Source of the DNA: JAEXOD01 sp043805435
Lineage (GTDB): Bacteria; Bacteroidota; Ignavibacteria; Ignavibacteriales; Melioribacteraceae
Assembly: GCA_043805435.1 (NCBI GenBank)
Contig: JAZDHY010000069.1
Span: forward strand, 62,001 to 126,000
Reading direction: 5' to 3'
DNA length: 64,000 nt
This document shows, piece after piece, positions 16,364-25,231 of the stretch (position 1 is its first letter; each line of letters starts with the position of its first letter). Both the position numbers and the translations under genes were made by a program. The notes under the pieces are model-generated. The model had not been told where the DNA came from, did no database searches, and saw nothing but the letters and a program-made list of their open reading frames with translations.

Positions 16364-17818
16364 TTACTCAATTAATTTTGGTATTTCCCCAACAACATCT
16401 TTTATTGTTAATGTTTTTACTTCACCAAGATTAAGTTTTTTAATAGATTCTTCTATTTTATTTTTATCCCCAACAATCACAACAATCATTTTTTCGGGGG
16501 TAATATATTTTTGTGCTGCACTTTGAAAATCTTTTTCATTTACTTTAAGAATATTGGCCACAAAGTCGTTAAAATAACTATCGGGCAAGTTATAAGTAAT
16601 TTTATCTTCAAGCTGGTCTGCAATATAGCTTACGGTTTGAAAACTTGAAGGATAACCAAGTGCAACATAATTTTTACCTTTTATTAATTCCTCAGCACTT
16701 ATTGGTTTGCTTATATTGTTTAATTCAACAAAAAATTGAATTACCGCACTATCGGTAATTTCTGTCTGTACCGAAGAATATGCGCTAAATGGACCGGCTT
16801 CTTTTCTAAACGCAAAAGAAGAACGTGCCCCATAAGTATAACCATGTTCCTCGCGTAAGTTACCATTTAAGCGTGATGTAAACAATTCGCCCAATACGGT
16901 ATTCATTACTTTCATTGAATAATAATCTTTTGTATTGCGGGGTTCGCCAATTTTTCCAATATAAATTACGGACTGTGCCGATTCAGGTTTGTCAATAATA
17001 TAAACGGTTCTTTTTTCAACCTGTTTTGCTTTTTCAAAATTCACAACAGGAACATTTCCTTTTTCCCACTTTCCAAAAGCCGATTCCAGCTTCTCTTTTA
17101 GCTCATTTTTTTTAACATCACCAACAACAACAATTGTGGCATTATTACTTTTAAAATAGTTATTGTAATAGTCTTTTATTTCTTTTTGAGTAAAACTTTT
17201 AATAGTATTTTCATTTCCAATTGACGGTCTTCCGTAAGGATGGTTTTTTCCATAAAGTAATTGATTAAAACCAACCGAAGCAATTGCAAACGGTTCGTCA
17301 TACCATTGCATAATAGCACTAAGTTTATCGTTTTGAAGACGTTTAAGTTCCGATTCAGGGAAATCGGGACGCAAAATAATATCAGCCATTAGTTTTAATG
17401 CATCGTTATATTTTGCTAAAGGAGTATGCAAAGATATTGACGAAACATGATTACCACTTACTGAATTTATTGAAGCTCCTAAAAAATCAATTTCATCAGC
17501 TAACTGTAATGAATTTTTTCCGGCAGCGCCTTCATCAATCCAATCCATCATTAAGTTGGTGATACCGGATTTTTCATTTGTTTCATTAACAGAACCAACA
17601 TTAATTAAAATATTTGTTTGGACTAATGGCACTTCGTGTTTTTCAATTAAAACAACTTTTAAGCCGTTAGAAAGCTCAAAACTTACCGGTTCAGGCAAAT
17701 TTAACTTTGGCGGATCCGGTAAAGTTGGTGGTTTGGAACGATCGGGTGTTTGTGCAATTACAAATGATGCTGCAAAAACAAATAATATTAAACCGGTTAC
17801 AATAGTTTTCTTTTTCAT
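16364..17818 (-). CDS. M16-family peptidase-like subunit lacking the zinc motif
   Basis: A 484-residue exported protein (signal peptide ending SFVIAQ, then a Pro-rich stretch) with the two-domain M16 (insulinase/pitrilysin) fold. Where active members have HxxEH this one has NLMMDW (KSGITNLMMDWIDEG), so it cannot bind the catalytic zinc. It keeps the substrate-binding R/Y region of the second domain (NLREEHGYTYGARSSF). Inactive M16 subunits pair with an active partner, as in mitochondrial processing peptidase and in bacterial two-gene M16 systems. The partner is the gene immediately upstream. The stop codon of that gene and this ATG share one base (TAATG), so the two are translationally coupled. 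The product probably acts in the periplasm on peptides. Confidence 0.85.
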   Translation of the reverse strand: MKKKTIVTGLILFVFAASFVIAQTPDRSKPPTLPDPPKLNLPEPVSFELSNGLKVVLIEKHEVPLVQTNILINVGSVNETNEKSGITNLMMDWIDEGAAGKNSLQLADEIDFLGASINSVSGNHVSSISLHTPLAKYNDALKLMADIILRPDFPESELKRLQNDKLSAIMQWYDEPFAIASVGFNQLLYGKNHPYGRPSIGNENTIKSFTQKEIKDYYNNYFKSNNATIVVVGDVKKNELKEKLESAFGKWEKGNVPVVNFEKAKQVEKRTVYIIDKPESAQSVIYIGKIGEPRNTKDYYSMKVMNTVLGELFTSRLNGNLREEHGYTYGARSSFAFRKEAGPFSAYSSVQTEITDSAVIQFFVELNNISKPISAEELIKGKNYVALGYPSSFQTVSYIADQLEDKITYNLPDSYFNDFVANILKVNEKDFQSAAQKYITPEKMIVVIVGDKNKIEESIKKLNLGEVKTLTIKDVVGEIPKLIE

Positions 17819-19185
17819 TATTTTTTCTCCATACTATTATTTGTTGCGGCCAATTCTTTTTTACCTTCCGGTACAACACTTAACAAAACACGTGCATCAT
17901 TTTTTAAATACGTTTGTGCAATAGTTTGTATATCACTTACCGAAAATGCTCTGTATCTGGAAATACTTTCGTTAAAATAATCAGGGTTTCCGGTATAAAA
18001 ATAATATTCATTTAATAAATCACCTTTACCGCCAAAACCGCCAACCATTTCAAGATTGTCTAAAAAACGTGCTTCAAACTGATTAACAGCTCTGTTTAAC
18101 TCACGCAAAGTTGGGGGTTCTTTTTTTAATTTATCAATTTCAGCTTGAATAACATTTTTAAGTTCTGTTAAAGTATGTCCTTCGCGTGCGGTTGCAATTA
18201 TCATAAAACTTGAACACAATTTTTGATTATCCTGAAATGCTTCCACGTCTTGGGCAATCTGCATTTCGTAAACCAATTTTTGATACAATCTCGAGTTTTT
18301 TCCGCCGGCTAAAATATTAGCTAAAATTTCCAATTCACCGTCACCGGGTAAATATTTTGCGGGTGTCAGCCATGTCATATATAAACGGGGCAATTGTACT
18401 TTGTCTTCCAAAACAACAATTTTTTCTTCTGTCAATTTTGCTATTGGTGCATCAATTGGCGGAACCGGTTTTCCTGCAGGAATTTGGCCAAACCATTTTT
18501 CAACAAGTTTAATCGTCTCTTTAGGATTTATATCACCGGCAATAGATAAACTTGCATTATTGGGTGCGTAATAAGTATTAAAAAATCCAACAACATCATC
18601 AAACGTAGCTGCATTTAAGTCGTCCATAGAACCAATTGTTGTCCAGCTGTAAGGATGTCCTTTGGGATATAAAGTTTTAGCTAAATTTTCCCAAACCAAA
18701 CCGTAAGGCTGGTTATCGTAACTTTCTCTTTTTTCATTTTTAACAATAGACCTTTGTCCGTCAACTGTCTCAGGGGTCATAGAAGCAGTTAAAAATCCCA
18801 TTCTGTCCGAATCTAAAAACAACGCCAGTTCTAAAGCGTTTGAAGGCACATTTTCCCAATAATTTGTACGGTCGTTGCTTGTAGAACCGTTATTTTCACC
18901 GCCAACGGATTCAAGCCATTCGTCAAACTTGCCTTCGGGAACGTTTTTTGAACCTTCAAACATTAAATGTTCAAACAAATGTGCAAATCCCGTACGACCG
19001 ACTTTTTCGTTTGCCGAACCTACATGATACCACATATTTACGCTTACCATTGGAATAGAATGGTCTTCGTGCAACAATACATTTAATCCGTTTGGCAGTA
19101 CATAACGCGTATAGGGTACATTAATTTGAGTAATTTGTCCTATAATTGCACTACACAAAAAAAACAGTGTTACATATAATTTCAT
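17818..19185 (-). CDS. Zinc-dependent M16-family peptidase, catalytic subunit
   Basis: A 455-residue protein with signal peptide (MKLYVTLFFLCSAIIGQ). The zinc site HLFEH sits in GRTGFAHLFEHLMFEGS at about residues 83-87, and the third ligand is probably a Glu in the KNEKRES segment downstream. The second M16 domain runs through about 230-440 (LAGGKNSRLYQKLVYEMQ). Size and layout match the ~50 kDa bacterial processing-peptidase type rather than the 100 kDa pitrilysin type. It forms an operon with the zinc-less M16 gene that follows. The likely active form is a heterodimer degrading or trimming peptides in the periplasm. Substrate unknown. Confidence 0.88.
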   Translation of the reverse strand: MKLYVTLFFLCSAIIGQITQINVPYTRYVLPNGLNVLLHEDHSIPMVSVNMWYHVGSANEKVGRTGFAHLFEHLMFEGSKNVPEGKFDEWLESVGGENNGSTSNDRTNYWENVPSNALELALFLDSDRMGFLTASMTPETVDGQRSIVKNEKRESYDNQPYGLVWENLAKTLYPKGHPYSWTTIGSMDDLNAATFDDVVGFFNTYYAPNNASLSIAGDINPKETIKLVEKWFGQIPAGKPVPPIDAPIAKLTEEKIVVLEDKVQLPRLYMTWLTPAKYLPGDGELEILANILAGGKNSRLYQKLVYEMQIAQDVEAFQDNQKLCSSFMIIATAREGHTLTELKNVIQAEIDKLKKEPPTLRELNRAVNQFEARFLDNLEMVGGFGGKGDLLNEYYFYTGNPDYFNESISRYRAFSVSDIQTIAQTYLKNDARVLLSVVPEGKKELAATNNSMEKK

Positions 19186-19440
19186 TTTCCACCTTTTAAA
19201 TAATAAAAAATAGCATATTAATTAGACGCACTTTACTAAAGAAAGTTTTCAATATTTCTAAAATTAAGCATTTTTACTGAAATTTCAGCAAGGTTGGTGG
19301 TGAAATATTAATTAACCATAATGATTAATGAATTATATATTGACTTTACTTTTTGTTTTTAATAAATTATATAAAAGGGTAATTTATTGTACTTAAATTA
19401 TTTTGGGATTTATATATAATTAAATTTTGGGTGTGATAAA

Positions 19441-21489
19441 ATGGGAAAGTTAAGATTTTATTTTGTTTTAAGTTTATTTTTATTCCAATCCGTATGTTAT
19501 TCGCAATGGGTAAAATTAAATGGTCCTTACGGTGGTAATGCAAAAACAATTATCGGTTCCGATTTAGGTTTATTTGTTGGATTTGAAGAAGGACATTTTT
19601 TTTATTTGCCCATAGGTACTGAAAAATGGCAGGATATGGGGAAACCGAGCATATCATTTATTAGTAGTTCAACAATTGTTGATTCTACTTATTATTTTGG
19701 AGATATGTATAGAGGAGTGACCAAAACAACAGATTTTGGCAATACATGGGCAAGAATTACAAGTGTTTTACCTTCCAAAGATGTTTATGCAATTACATCG
19801 AAAGATTCATTAATTTTAGCTGGAACATACGGGCATGGATTGTTCATATCAAGAGATAAAGGAGCTAATTGGGAACAAACGATAAACGGATTGGAAACTG
19901 ATTATTTTTGGTCAATCGGAATTTTTGATAAAGCAATTTATGTATATAGCAGTTATGGTATTTATTATTCAACTGATAAAGGGTATACTTGGATTAAACC
20001 CACTTATCAAGCGATGACGGAGTTAATATATACATTTGAAAAAGTAGGTGAAAGAATTTTTGTGGCAGGTTGGAATGGTGTATTTGTTTCTTCAAATTAT
20101 GGACAAACATGGAATAGCACAAACAATAGCATCTTTACAGGGAAAAGAGTAGTTGCCCTTTGTTCTGTAGGTACTTCACTTTTTGCCGCAACGGGAAATT
20201 ATGGAATTTATAAATCAACCGATTTTGGTAATACGTGGATAAACGTTAATAGTACCCTAATTAGTTGTGCTGTTAATGGAATATATGCACGAGATGGGGT
20301 TATATATGCTGCTACCACAGGAGCCGGAGTATTAAAATCATATAATTTAGGCAAAACTTGGGAACCCTACAATAATAGCTTTGGTACAGTAGACGTAAAT
20401 GATATTGAAACATTTAAAAATAAAATATTTGTAACAACAAATGGACGAGGTTTATGTTATACTTCCGATTTTGGTGAAAACTGGATACAAAGCGGATATA
20501 CAACTCCATTTGGAAATGTAAGAGACCTTGAAAAAACCAGTTCAATTCTTTTCTCGTCGGGTTATTTTGGTTTATATTGTTTAAAAGATACAAGCACAAC
20601 GTGGGAGAACATTAGTACAGAAAAATTTTTCGATTTTATTGCAGTCAATAATAATTTATTTGCTATTATCCGGGATATGGGGTTTTGTACTTCAACCGAT
20701 AGCGGAAAGACTTGGGCAGCCAAAGGTTTTACCATTGAGCCAAACAATTTAACAAAACTTAAAGCAGTAAACGGGGTTTTATTTGTAGAAACCTACGTTT
20801 ATCCTGAGGGTACTATATATAGATCAATTAATAATGGAGAAACCTGGAGTAAAGTAAACGGATTAAGCTCTTTTAATGAATTTGCTTTATTTGAAAATAA
20901 AATTTATGCAGCTACAGGATATGGTATTGGTATTTCTACAAACAAAGGAAGCACATGGACAATTGATAACAGGATTATAGGGAATACAATTTTTGCTTAT
21001 GGAAATGATCTATTTGTAGGTTCAACCGAAGGAAAAATTTACAGATATAATAAAAATAACAGTTGGGATCTTATCTCTAACGATTTGTTGCCAACCAATT
21101 CATCAGTTGTTAAAATGCAGGTTTTTGAGGACTTCCTTTTTGTGGGATTGGAAAACTCCGGTGCGTATAAATGTTCTTTATCGGAGATTCTAACTTCGGT
21201 TGATGAAAATATTGAAGAAATACCAACAACGTTTGAATTAGCTCAAAATTATCCTAATCCGTTTAATCCAAGTACAACTATTTTGTTTAGTTTACTAACA
21301 AAAGAATTTGTTACATTAAAAATTTATGACGTTTTAGGAAAAGAAATTATTACTTTAGTAAACGAAGAACTTAACGCAGGCAAACACTCCAAACAATGGA
21401 ATGCCGAAGGTTTAAGCAGTGGAATTTATTTTTGCAATTTGAAAGCCGGTAATAACTCAAGTATAAAAAAAATGATATTACTAAAGTAA
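19441..21489 (+). CDS. T9SS-secreted Asp-box (BNR/sortilin-like) beta-propeller protein
   Basis: A 682-residue protein. The signal peptide is MGKLRFYFVLSLFLFQSVCYSQ. Residues about 25-580 contain repeated Asp-box motifs with the consensus S-x-D-x-G-x-T/N-W: SRDKGANWEQ, STDKGYTWIK, SSNYGQTWNS, STDFGNTWIN, STDSGKTWAA, STNKGSTWTI. They are spaced at ~40-50 residues, as in sialidase/sortilin-type propellers. The last ~85 residues are a type A T9SS sorting domain (QNYPNPFNPSTTILF, then KIYDVLGKEIITLVNEELNAG and ending KKMILLK). The catalytic residues of sialidases were not recognised, so it is probably an adhesive or binding protein at the cell surface. It is monocistronic, divergent from the M16 operon and followed by a bidirectional terminator. 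Confidence 0.85.
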   Translation: MGKLRFYFVLSLFLFQSVCYSQWVKLNGPYGGNAKTIIGSDLGLFVGFEEGHFFYLPIGTEKWQDMGKPSISFISSSTIVDSTYYFGDMYRGVTKTTDFGNTWARITSVLPSKDVYAITSKDSLILAGTYGHGLFISRDKGANWEQTINGLETDYFWSIGIFDKAIYVYSSYGIYYSTDKGYTWIKPTYQAMTELIYTFEKVGERIFVAGWNGVFVSSNYGQTWNSTNNSIFTGKRVVALCSVGTSLFAATGNYGIYKSTDFGNTWINVNSTLISCAVNGIYARDGVIYAATTGAGVLKSYNLGKTWEPYNNSFGTVDVNDIETFKNKIFVTTNGRGLCYTSDFGENWIQSGYTTPFGNVRDLEKTSSILFSSGYFGLYCLKDTSTTWENISTEKFFDFIAVNNNLFAIIRDMGFCTSTDSGKTWAAKGFTIEPNNLTKLKAVNGVLFVETYVYPEGTIYRSINNGETWSKVNGLSSFNEFALFENKIYAATGYGIGISTNKGSTWTIDNRIIGNTIFAYGNDLFVGSTEGKIYRYNKNNSWDLISNDLLPTNSSVVKMQVFEDFLFVGLENSGAYKCSLSEILTSVDENIEEIPTTFELAQNYPNPFNPSTTILFSLLTKEFVTLKIYDVLGKEIITLVNEELNAGKHSKQWNAEGLSSGIYFCNLKAGNNSSIKKMILLK

Positions 21490-21523
21490 TTTTTTTAGGA
21501 ATTTTTACAATTTGTTTGTTTAT

Positions 21524-21570
21524 TCAAAAAAAAGCCGCAAATAATTTTGTCTATTTACGGCTTTTTAATA
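21524..21570. terminator. Bidirectional terminator between converging genes
   Basis: AAAGCCGCAAATA (21531-21543) pairs with TATTTACGGCTTT (21552-21564) with one mismatch. A-rich sequence lies on the left and T-rich on the right, so it can stop transcription both of the propeller gene (plus) and of the PCuAC gene (minus). It is followed by an aattaag microsatellite-like run (21580-21612). Confidence 0.8.
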
Positions 21571-21612
21571 TCTTTAATTAAAAATTAAGAATTAAGAATT
21601 AAGAATTAAAAA

Positions 21613-22044
21613 TTATTTCTTCAACATCTCTTTAACTTCAGCTTTAACTTTAATTTCTCCGGCATTTTTAAACTTAAAGGTTATATCCTTTTTATCGCCT
21701 GTTTTTAAGTCTTCGGTTAATTTAATTAGCATAATATGGTAACTTCTCGGTTTAAGTTCCAATGTGGATTTTGCTTTAATTTTTAAGGAATTCACTTCCC
21801 TCATCCCCATCATATCATCAGCTTTTTTAAATGTTTCATGAACTTCAACAACTTCGGCAAAATTGCAGGCTGCGCCTAACAGCTCTTCATCTATATCACC
21901 GGTGTTTTTTATTGTAACAAACAAACCGGTATTCATTCCCGTACTTGCCGTTCTAATCCAAACATTATCTATTTTTATGTTTTTATCGGCTTGTATAAAA
22001 CCAAAGCTTAAAAACAAAACTGCTATTAATAACAAATTTTTCAT
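21613..22044 (-). CDS. PCu(A)C-type periplasmic copper chaperone
   Basis: A 143-residue protein. I choose ATG 22042-22044 because GAAGGA lies seven bases before it; a TTG directly after the Sco stop codon is the alternative. A signal peptide (MKNLLLIAVLFLSFGFIQA) precedes a cupredoxin-like PCuAC (DUF461) domain. The copper ligands follow the family order: H in EVVEVHETF, Met residues in DDMMGM, then H-x-M in YHIML. PCuAC delivers Cu(I) to Sco or directly to the CuA site of cytochrome c oxidase subunit II. The gene directly upstream encodes Sco1, which fits a two-gene copper-delivery operon for aerobic respiration. Confidence 0.85.
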   Translation of the reverse strand: MKNLLLIAVLFLSFGFIQADKNIKIDNVWIRTASTGMNTGLFVTIKNTGDIDEELLGAACNFAEVVEVHETFKKADDMMGMREVNSLKIKAKSTLELKPRSYHIMLIKLTEDLKTGDKKDITFKFKNAGEIKVKAEVKEMLKK

Positions 22045-22059
22045 TTTTATATCCTTCAA

Positions 22060-22647
22060 TTATTTTATTAGTGTTTTAATATCTTTAACAATTTCTTCAA
22101 TGTCCACTCCGCTGCCAATATATTTTTTCCTCAAATTAAGGTCTTCATCATATAATGATATTCTATCTGTATGCACGTAAAAATACATTTTTTTACCGTC
22201 TTTTGTAACTGTAGAATCGTTTGGAATTGCTACAACCCCAACTCTTTTTATCAAGTTTTTGATAACTTCTTTTGTGCCTGTATAAAAAGTCCAATTACTT
22301 GTATCAAAATTTCGCAATTTAATATAACTTCTCAGTCTAAACGGAGTATCATTATCAGGGTCAAAACTTATAGCCGCAAATTGTACGTTTTTAATATTTT
22401 CTTGTTTTATACGCTGCTGCACCAAACGCATATTATTTGTTGTAATTGGACAAATATCCGGGCAGTTTGTAAAAATATAAGAAACAACTAAAATTTTCCC
22501 TTTATATATTTGAGGGTAATTAACATCTGTGCTATCCTGATTAATAAGGCTGTACCTTTCCTTTGAAATATTATCCTCAACCGGAGGTGAGTTTTGACAA
22601 CCCATTAAAGCAGCTATTATAAAAATATAATATATAAGTTTAATCAT
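22060..22647 (-). CDS. SCO1/SenC/PrrC-family copper metallochaperone lipoprotein
   Basis: A 195-residue protein with a lipoprotein signal (IAALMGC, lipid-modified Cys at about 16). The thioredoxin-like Sco fold shows CPDICP (CxxxC copper/redox site) in SYIFTNCPDICPITTNN and the conserved His in FYVHTDRIS. These three residues bind Cu. Sco proteins load or reduce the CuA centre of cytochrome c oxidase. It lies 15 bases upstream of the PCuAC start. The name PrrC in this family is unrelated to the anticodon nuclease. Confidence 0.88.
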   Translation of the reverse strand: MIKLIYYIFIIAALMGCQNSPPVEDNISKERYSLINQDSTDVNYPQIYKGKILVVSYIFTNCPDICPITTNNMRLVQQRIKQENIKNVQFAAISFDPDNDTPFRLRSYIKLRNFDTSNWTFYTGTKEVIKNLIKRVGVVAIPNDSTVTKDGKKMYFYVHTDRISLYDEDLNLRKKYIGSGVDIEEIVKDIKTLIK

Positions 22648-22741
22648 ATAATTCTCTTTATTAAAAAATCAATTTATTTATATAACAAAAATGTGTTCAA
22701 TTTTCATTATATTTAAAAATTACAAACAAATTTATAGTTTT

Positions 22742-23173
22742 ATGTCAATATTAGATAAACAAAAAGAATTAATAAAAAAGTTCGAGAATTTAACCGATTG
22801 GGAAGAAAAATATACTTTGATAATTCAATTTGGCAAACAAATGCCAGCTTTTCCCGAAGAACTAAAGGTTGATAAAAATAAAATAGAAGGCTGTCAAAGC
22901 CAAGTATGGATAAATGCAAAATTAATAGACGGAAAAGTGATTTTTTCGGCCGATAGCGATGCTATGATTGTAAAAGGTTTAATTGCAATTTTAATTGATG
23001 TTTATTCAAATCAAACTCCAAACGATATTTTATCTTCACCACCCGATTTTTTAAAAACAATTGGAATTGATAATCATTTATCCCCAACTCGTAAAAACGG
23101 TTTAGGGGCAATGTTAAAACAAATTCAATTATTTGCCTTTGCATTTAAGTCGTTAAGTAAAAATCAGGGATAA
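22742..23173 (+). CDS. sufE: SufE-family cysteine desulfuration protein
   Basis: A 143-residue protein read from ATG 22742 (MSILDKQKELIKKFEN). An in-frame ATG 51 bases upstream would add a non-conserved tail. The SufE fold is clear: LTDWEEKYTLIIQFGKQMP, then KNKIEGCQSQVWI with the persulfide-accepting Cys at 51, then DSDAMIVKGLIAILI and LSPTRKNGLGAM. SufE takes sulfane sulfur from the cysteine desulfurase SufS and passes it to SufB for Fe-S cluster assembly. No other suf genes are present. It is divergent from sco and 34 bases upstream of the histidine kinase gene. Confidence 0.92.
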   Translation: MSILDKQKELIKKFENLTDWEEKYTLIIQFGKQMPAFPEELKVDKNKIEGCQSQVWINAKLIDGKVIFSADSDAMIVKGLIAILIDVYSNQTPNDILSSPPDFLKTIGIDNHLSPTRKNGLGAMLKQIQLFAFAFKSLSKNQG

Positions 23174-23207
23174 ACAAAAATTTTTTCTTTAAGTAAATTA
23201 TAGATTA

Positions 23208-25229
23208 TTGAAAAAGATAATAAAAAAAAGCCTTATTATTCAGCCGCTTAGCCTGCTGTTCATTTTTTTTACTTTAGCTTTATTAATTATAGCTTCTTTT
23301 TTATTGGAGTATTATCAAAGCAAGGGTGAATTTAATGAATTAATGAAATCTCAAACGCATGCTTTGCTGGAAACCACAACTATTTCACTTCAAAACGCAT
23401 TAATAACAGGTCAGGAAGTTGATGAACAGCTGGCAAAAAGACTTCTTAACAATGCTGTTTTTATTAAAATATTACTTGAAGACGGAAAAATTAACAACTT
23501 GCTGCTAAAACGTTTAGCAAAAGAAAATGAGATATTCCGAATTAATATTTTTAATGCTCTTGGAGAAAAGATTTATTCAAGCTATCCCGAAACAATTAAC
23601 AAAGATAATCAACAAGGGCCAATTGAAGCATTATACCCCATATTTGAAGGTTTAACCGATACGTTAATTATTGGTTTAAGAGAGGCGCAACAAAAAAACG
23701 AATACAGATATATTGTAGGCCTTTCTACCAAAAACGATGGTGCAATTGTTTTGGTTTTGGAGGCGGATAAAATATTTAACTTTAGAAAAAAATTGGGCTT
23801 TGGGATATTATTAAAAAATTTAACCCAAGAGCCAAAAATTATTTATTCTGTGTTGCAAGACACTTCCGGTTTTATTGCTGCAAGCGGTAAATATGGCACT
23901 CTGGAAGATATAAACGAATCGGAATTTTTAACCGGTGCTTTGACAGCAAAAGACTTTGCTTGGCGTTTATTTGAAAACGATACTTTAAAAGTTTTTGAAG
24001 CTGTAAAACCTTTTATTATTAACGGTAATTTGGCCGGTTTGTTACGCATTGGAATTTCATTGGAAACACTTCAGGCAATTAAACATAAACTTTTAACCCG
24101 TCTTGCTATTTCCGGAATTATTTTGATAATTATTGCCTTTGTTGTTATTTCATTTATTTTTGCAAATCAAAACATTAATCTGCTAAAAAAACAATATAGT
24201 GCCGTTGAAACTTATTCCGAAAAGATATTATTAAATGTTAACGATGCAATTTTTGTTTTAACAAAAGATAAAATAATTAAATCGGCCAATAAGCGCGGAA
24301 ATATTTTATTTGCCGAAACCAACTTAATTGGAAAACCTATTGATGAACTAATTAAGGACAGCTTGCTGCAAAAACTTTTTGATGAAAATTTATCTTCAAC
24401 ACAAATTACTTACAAAAAAGAGAATTTGCGAAAGGTTTTTATAATTTCTAAAAGTAGTTTTACCGATGAAAATAACAATATAAATTATATTTTGGTTTTT
24501 AACGATTTAACGGAACAAAAGATTTTAGAAGAAAAAATTGAACGCCAGGAACGGCTTGCTGCAATGGGTGAACTTGCCAGCGGCGTAGCTCACGAAATCC
24601 GCAATCCATTAAATACAATAGGTACAATTACGCAGCAGCTTGGCAAGGATTTTATTCCAGCCGAAAACAAAGAAGAGTACATTAATTTAACAAAACTTGT
24701 TTATCAAGAAGTTAAACGTATTAATCAAACAATAATAAGTTTTTTAAAGTTTGCCCGTCCCGAACCTGTTAATCCTTCTGCTTTTTTACTTTCCGAATTA
24801 GTTGACCAAATTTATATTCAATATTTGTCATATTTTAAACAAAAAGAGATAAATTTTAATGTAAATCAAAATTGGGACGGAACTGTAAATTGGGACAAAA
24901 ATAAAATTCTGCAGGCATTAATGAATTTACTTCAAAATTCGTTTGACGCCACCCCGCAGAACGGTTCTGTAAAAGTTAACATAACAAATAACCCTAATAT
25001 AATCGAAGTTATTGTTTCGGATACAGGCCTTGGAATACCTGAAGATAAACTTAGCAAAATTTTTAATTTGTATTACACAACTAAAGCAAAAGGTACCGGT
25101 TTAGGTTTAAGCATAACACAACGAATAATATATCAGCATAATGGTATTATTTCGGTGGAAAGTAAACAAAACAATGGAACTACATTTTTTATCAAAATTC
25201 CAATTAACCCATTTGAAATGCCGAGTTAA
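23208..25229 (+). CDS. Membrane sensor histidine kinase (NtrB-like, PAS-HisKA-HATPase)
   Basis: A 673-residue protein with TTG start at 23208. An ATG further in would remove the first membrane helix. The N-terminal helix (LSLLFIFFTLALLIIASFLL) and a second at about 298-320 enclose a periplasmic sensor region of ~255 residues. A PAS-like segment (about 335-440, ILLNVNDAIFVLTKDKII) precedes the H-box with phospho-acceptor His462 (GVAHEIRNPL). The N-box is LMNLLQNSFDA, and the G-boxes are VSDTGLGIPED and GTGLGLSI. It autophosphorylates and should pass phosphate to the response regulator encoded two bases downstream. The ligand of the sensor domain is unknown. Confidence 0.9.
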   Translation: MKKIIKKSLIIQPLSLLFIFFTLALLIIASFLLEYYQSKGEFNELMKSQTHALLETTTISLQNALITGQEVDEQLAKRLLNNAVFIKILLEDGKINNLLLKRLAKENEIFRINIFNALGEKIYSSYPETINKDNQQGPIEALYPIFEGLTDTLIIGLREAQQKNEYRYIVGLSTKNDGAIVLVLEADKIFNFRKKLGFGILLKNLTQEPKIIYSVLQDTSGFIAASGKYGTLEDINESEFLTGALTAKDFAWRLFENDTLKVFEAVKPFIINGNLAGLLRIGISLETLQAIKHKLLTRLAISGIILIIIAFVVISFIFANQNINLLKKQYSAVETYSEKILLNVNDAIFVLTKDKIIKSANKRGNILFAETNLIGKPIDELIKDSLLQKLFDENLSSTQITYKKENLRKVFIISKSSFTDENNNINYILVFNDLTEQKILEEKIERQERLAAMGELASGVAHEIRNPLNTIGTITQQLGKDFIPAENKEEYINLTKLVYQEVKRINQTIISFLKFARPEPVNPSAFLLSELVDQIYIQYLSYFKQKEINFNVNQNWDGTVNWDKNKILQALMNLLQNSFDATPQNGSVKVNITNNPNIIEVIVSDTGLGIPEDKLSKIFNLYYTTKAKGTGLGLSITQRIIYQHNGIISVESKQNNGTTFFIKIPINPFEMPS

Positions 25230-25231
25230 AA

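Noticed and set aside
19277..19288. Perfect 12-bp palindrome CTGAAATTTCAG in the gap between the M16 operon and the propeller gene
   Set aside because: Short, AT-rich and without a second copy nearby; chance occurrence is likely in this base composition.
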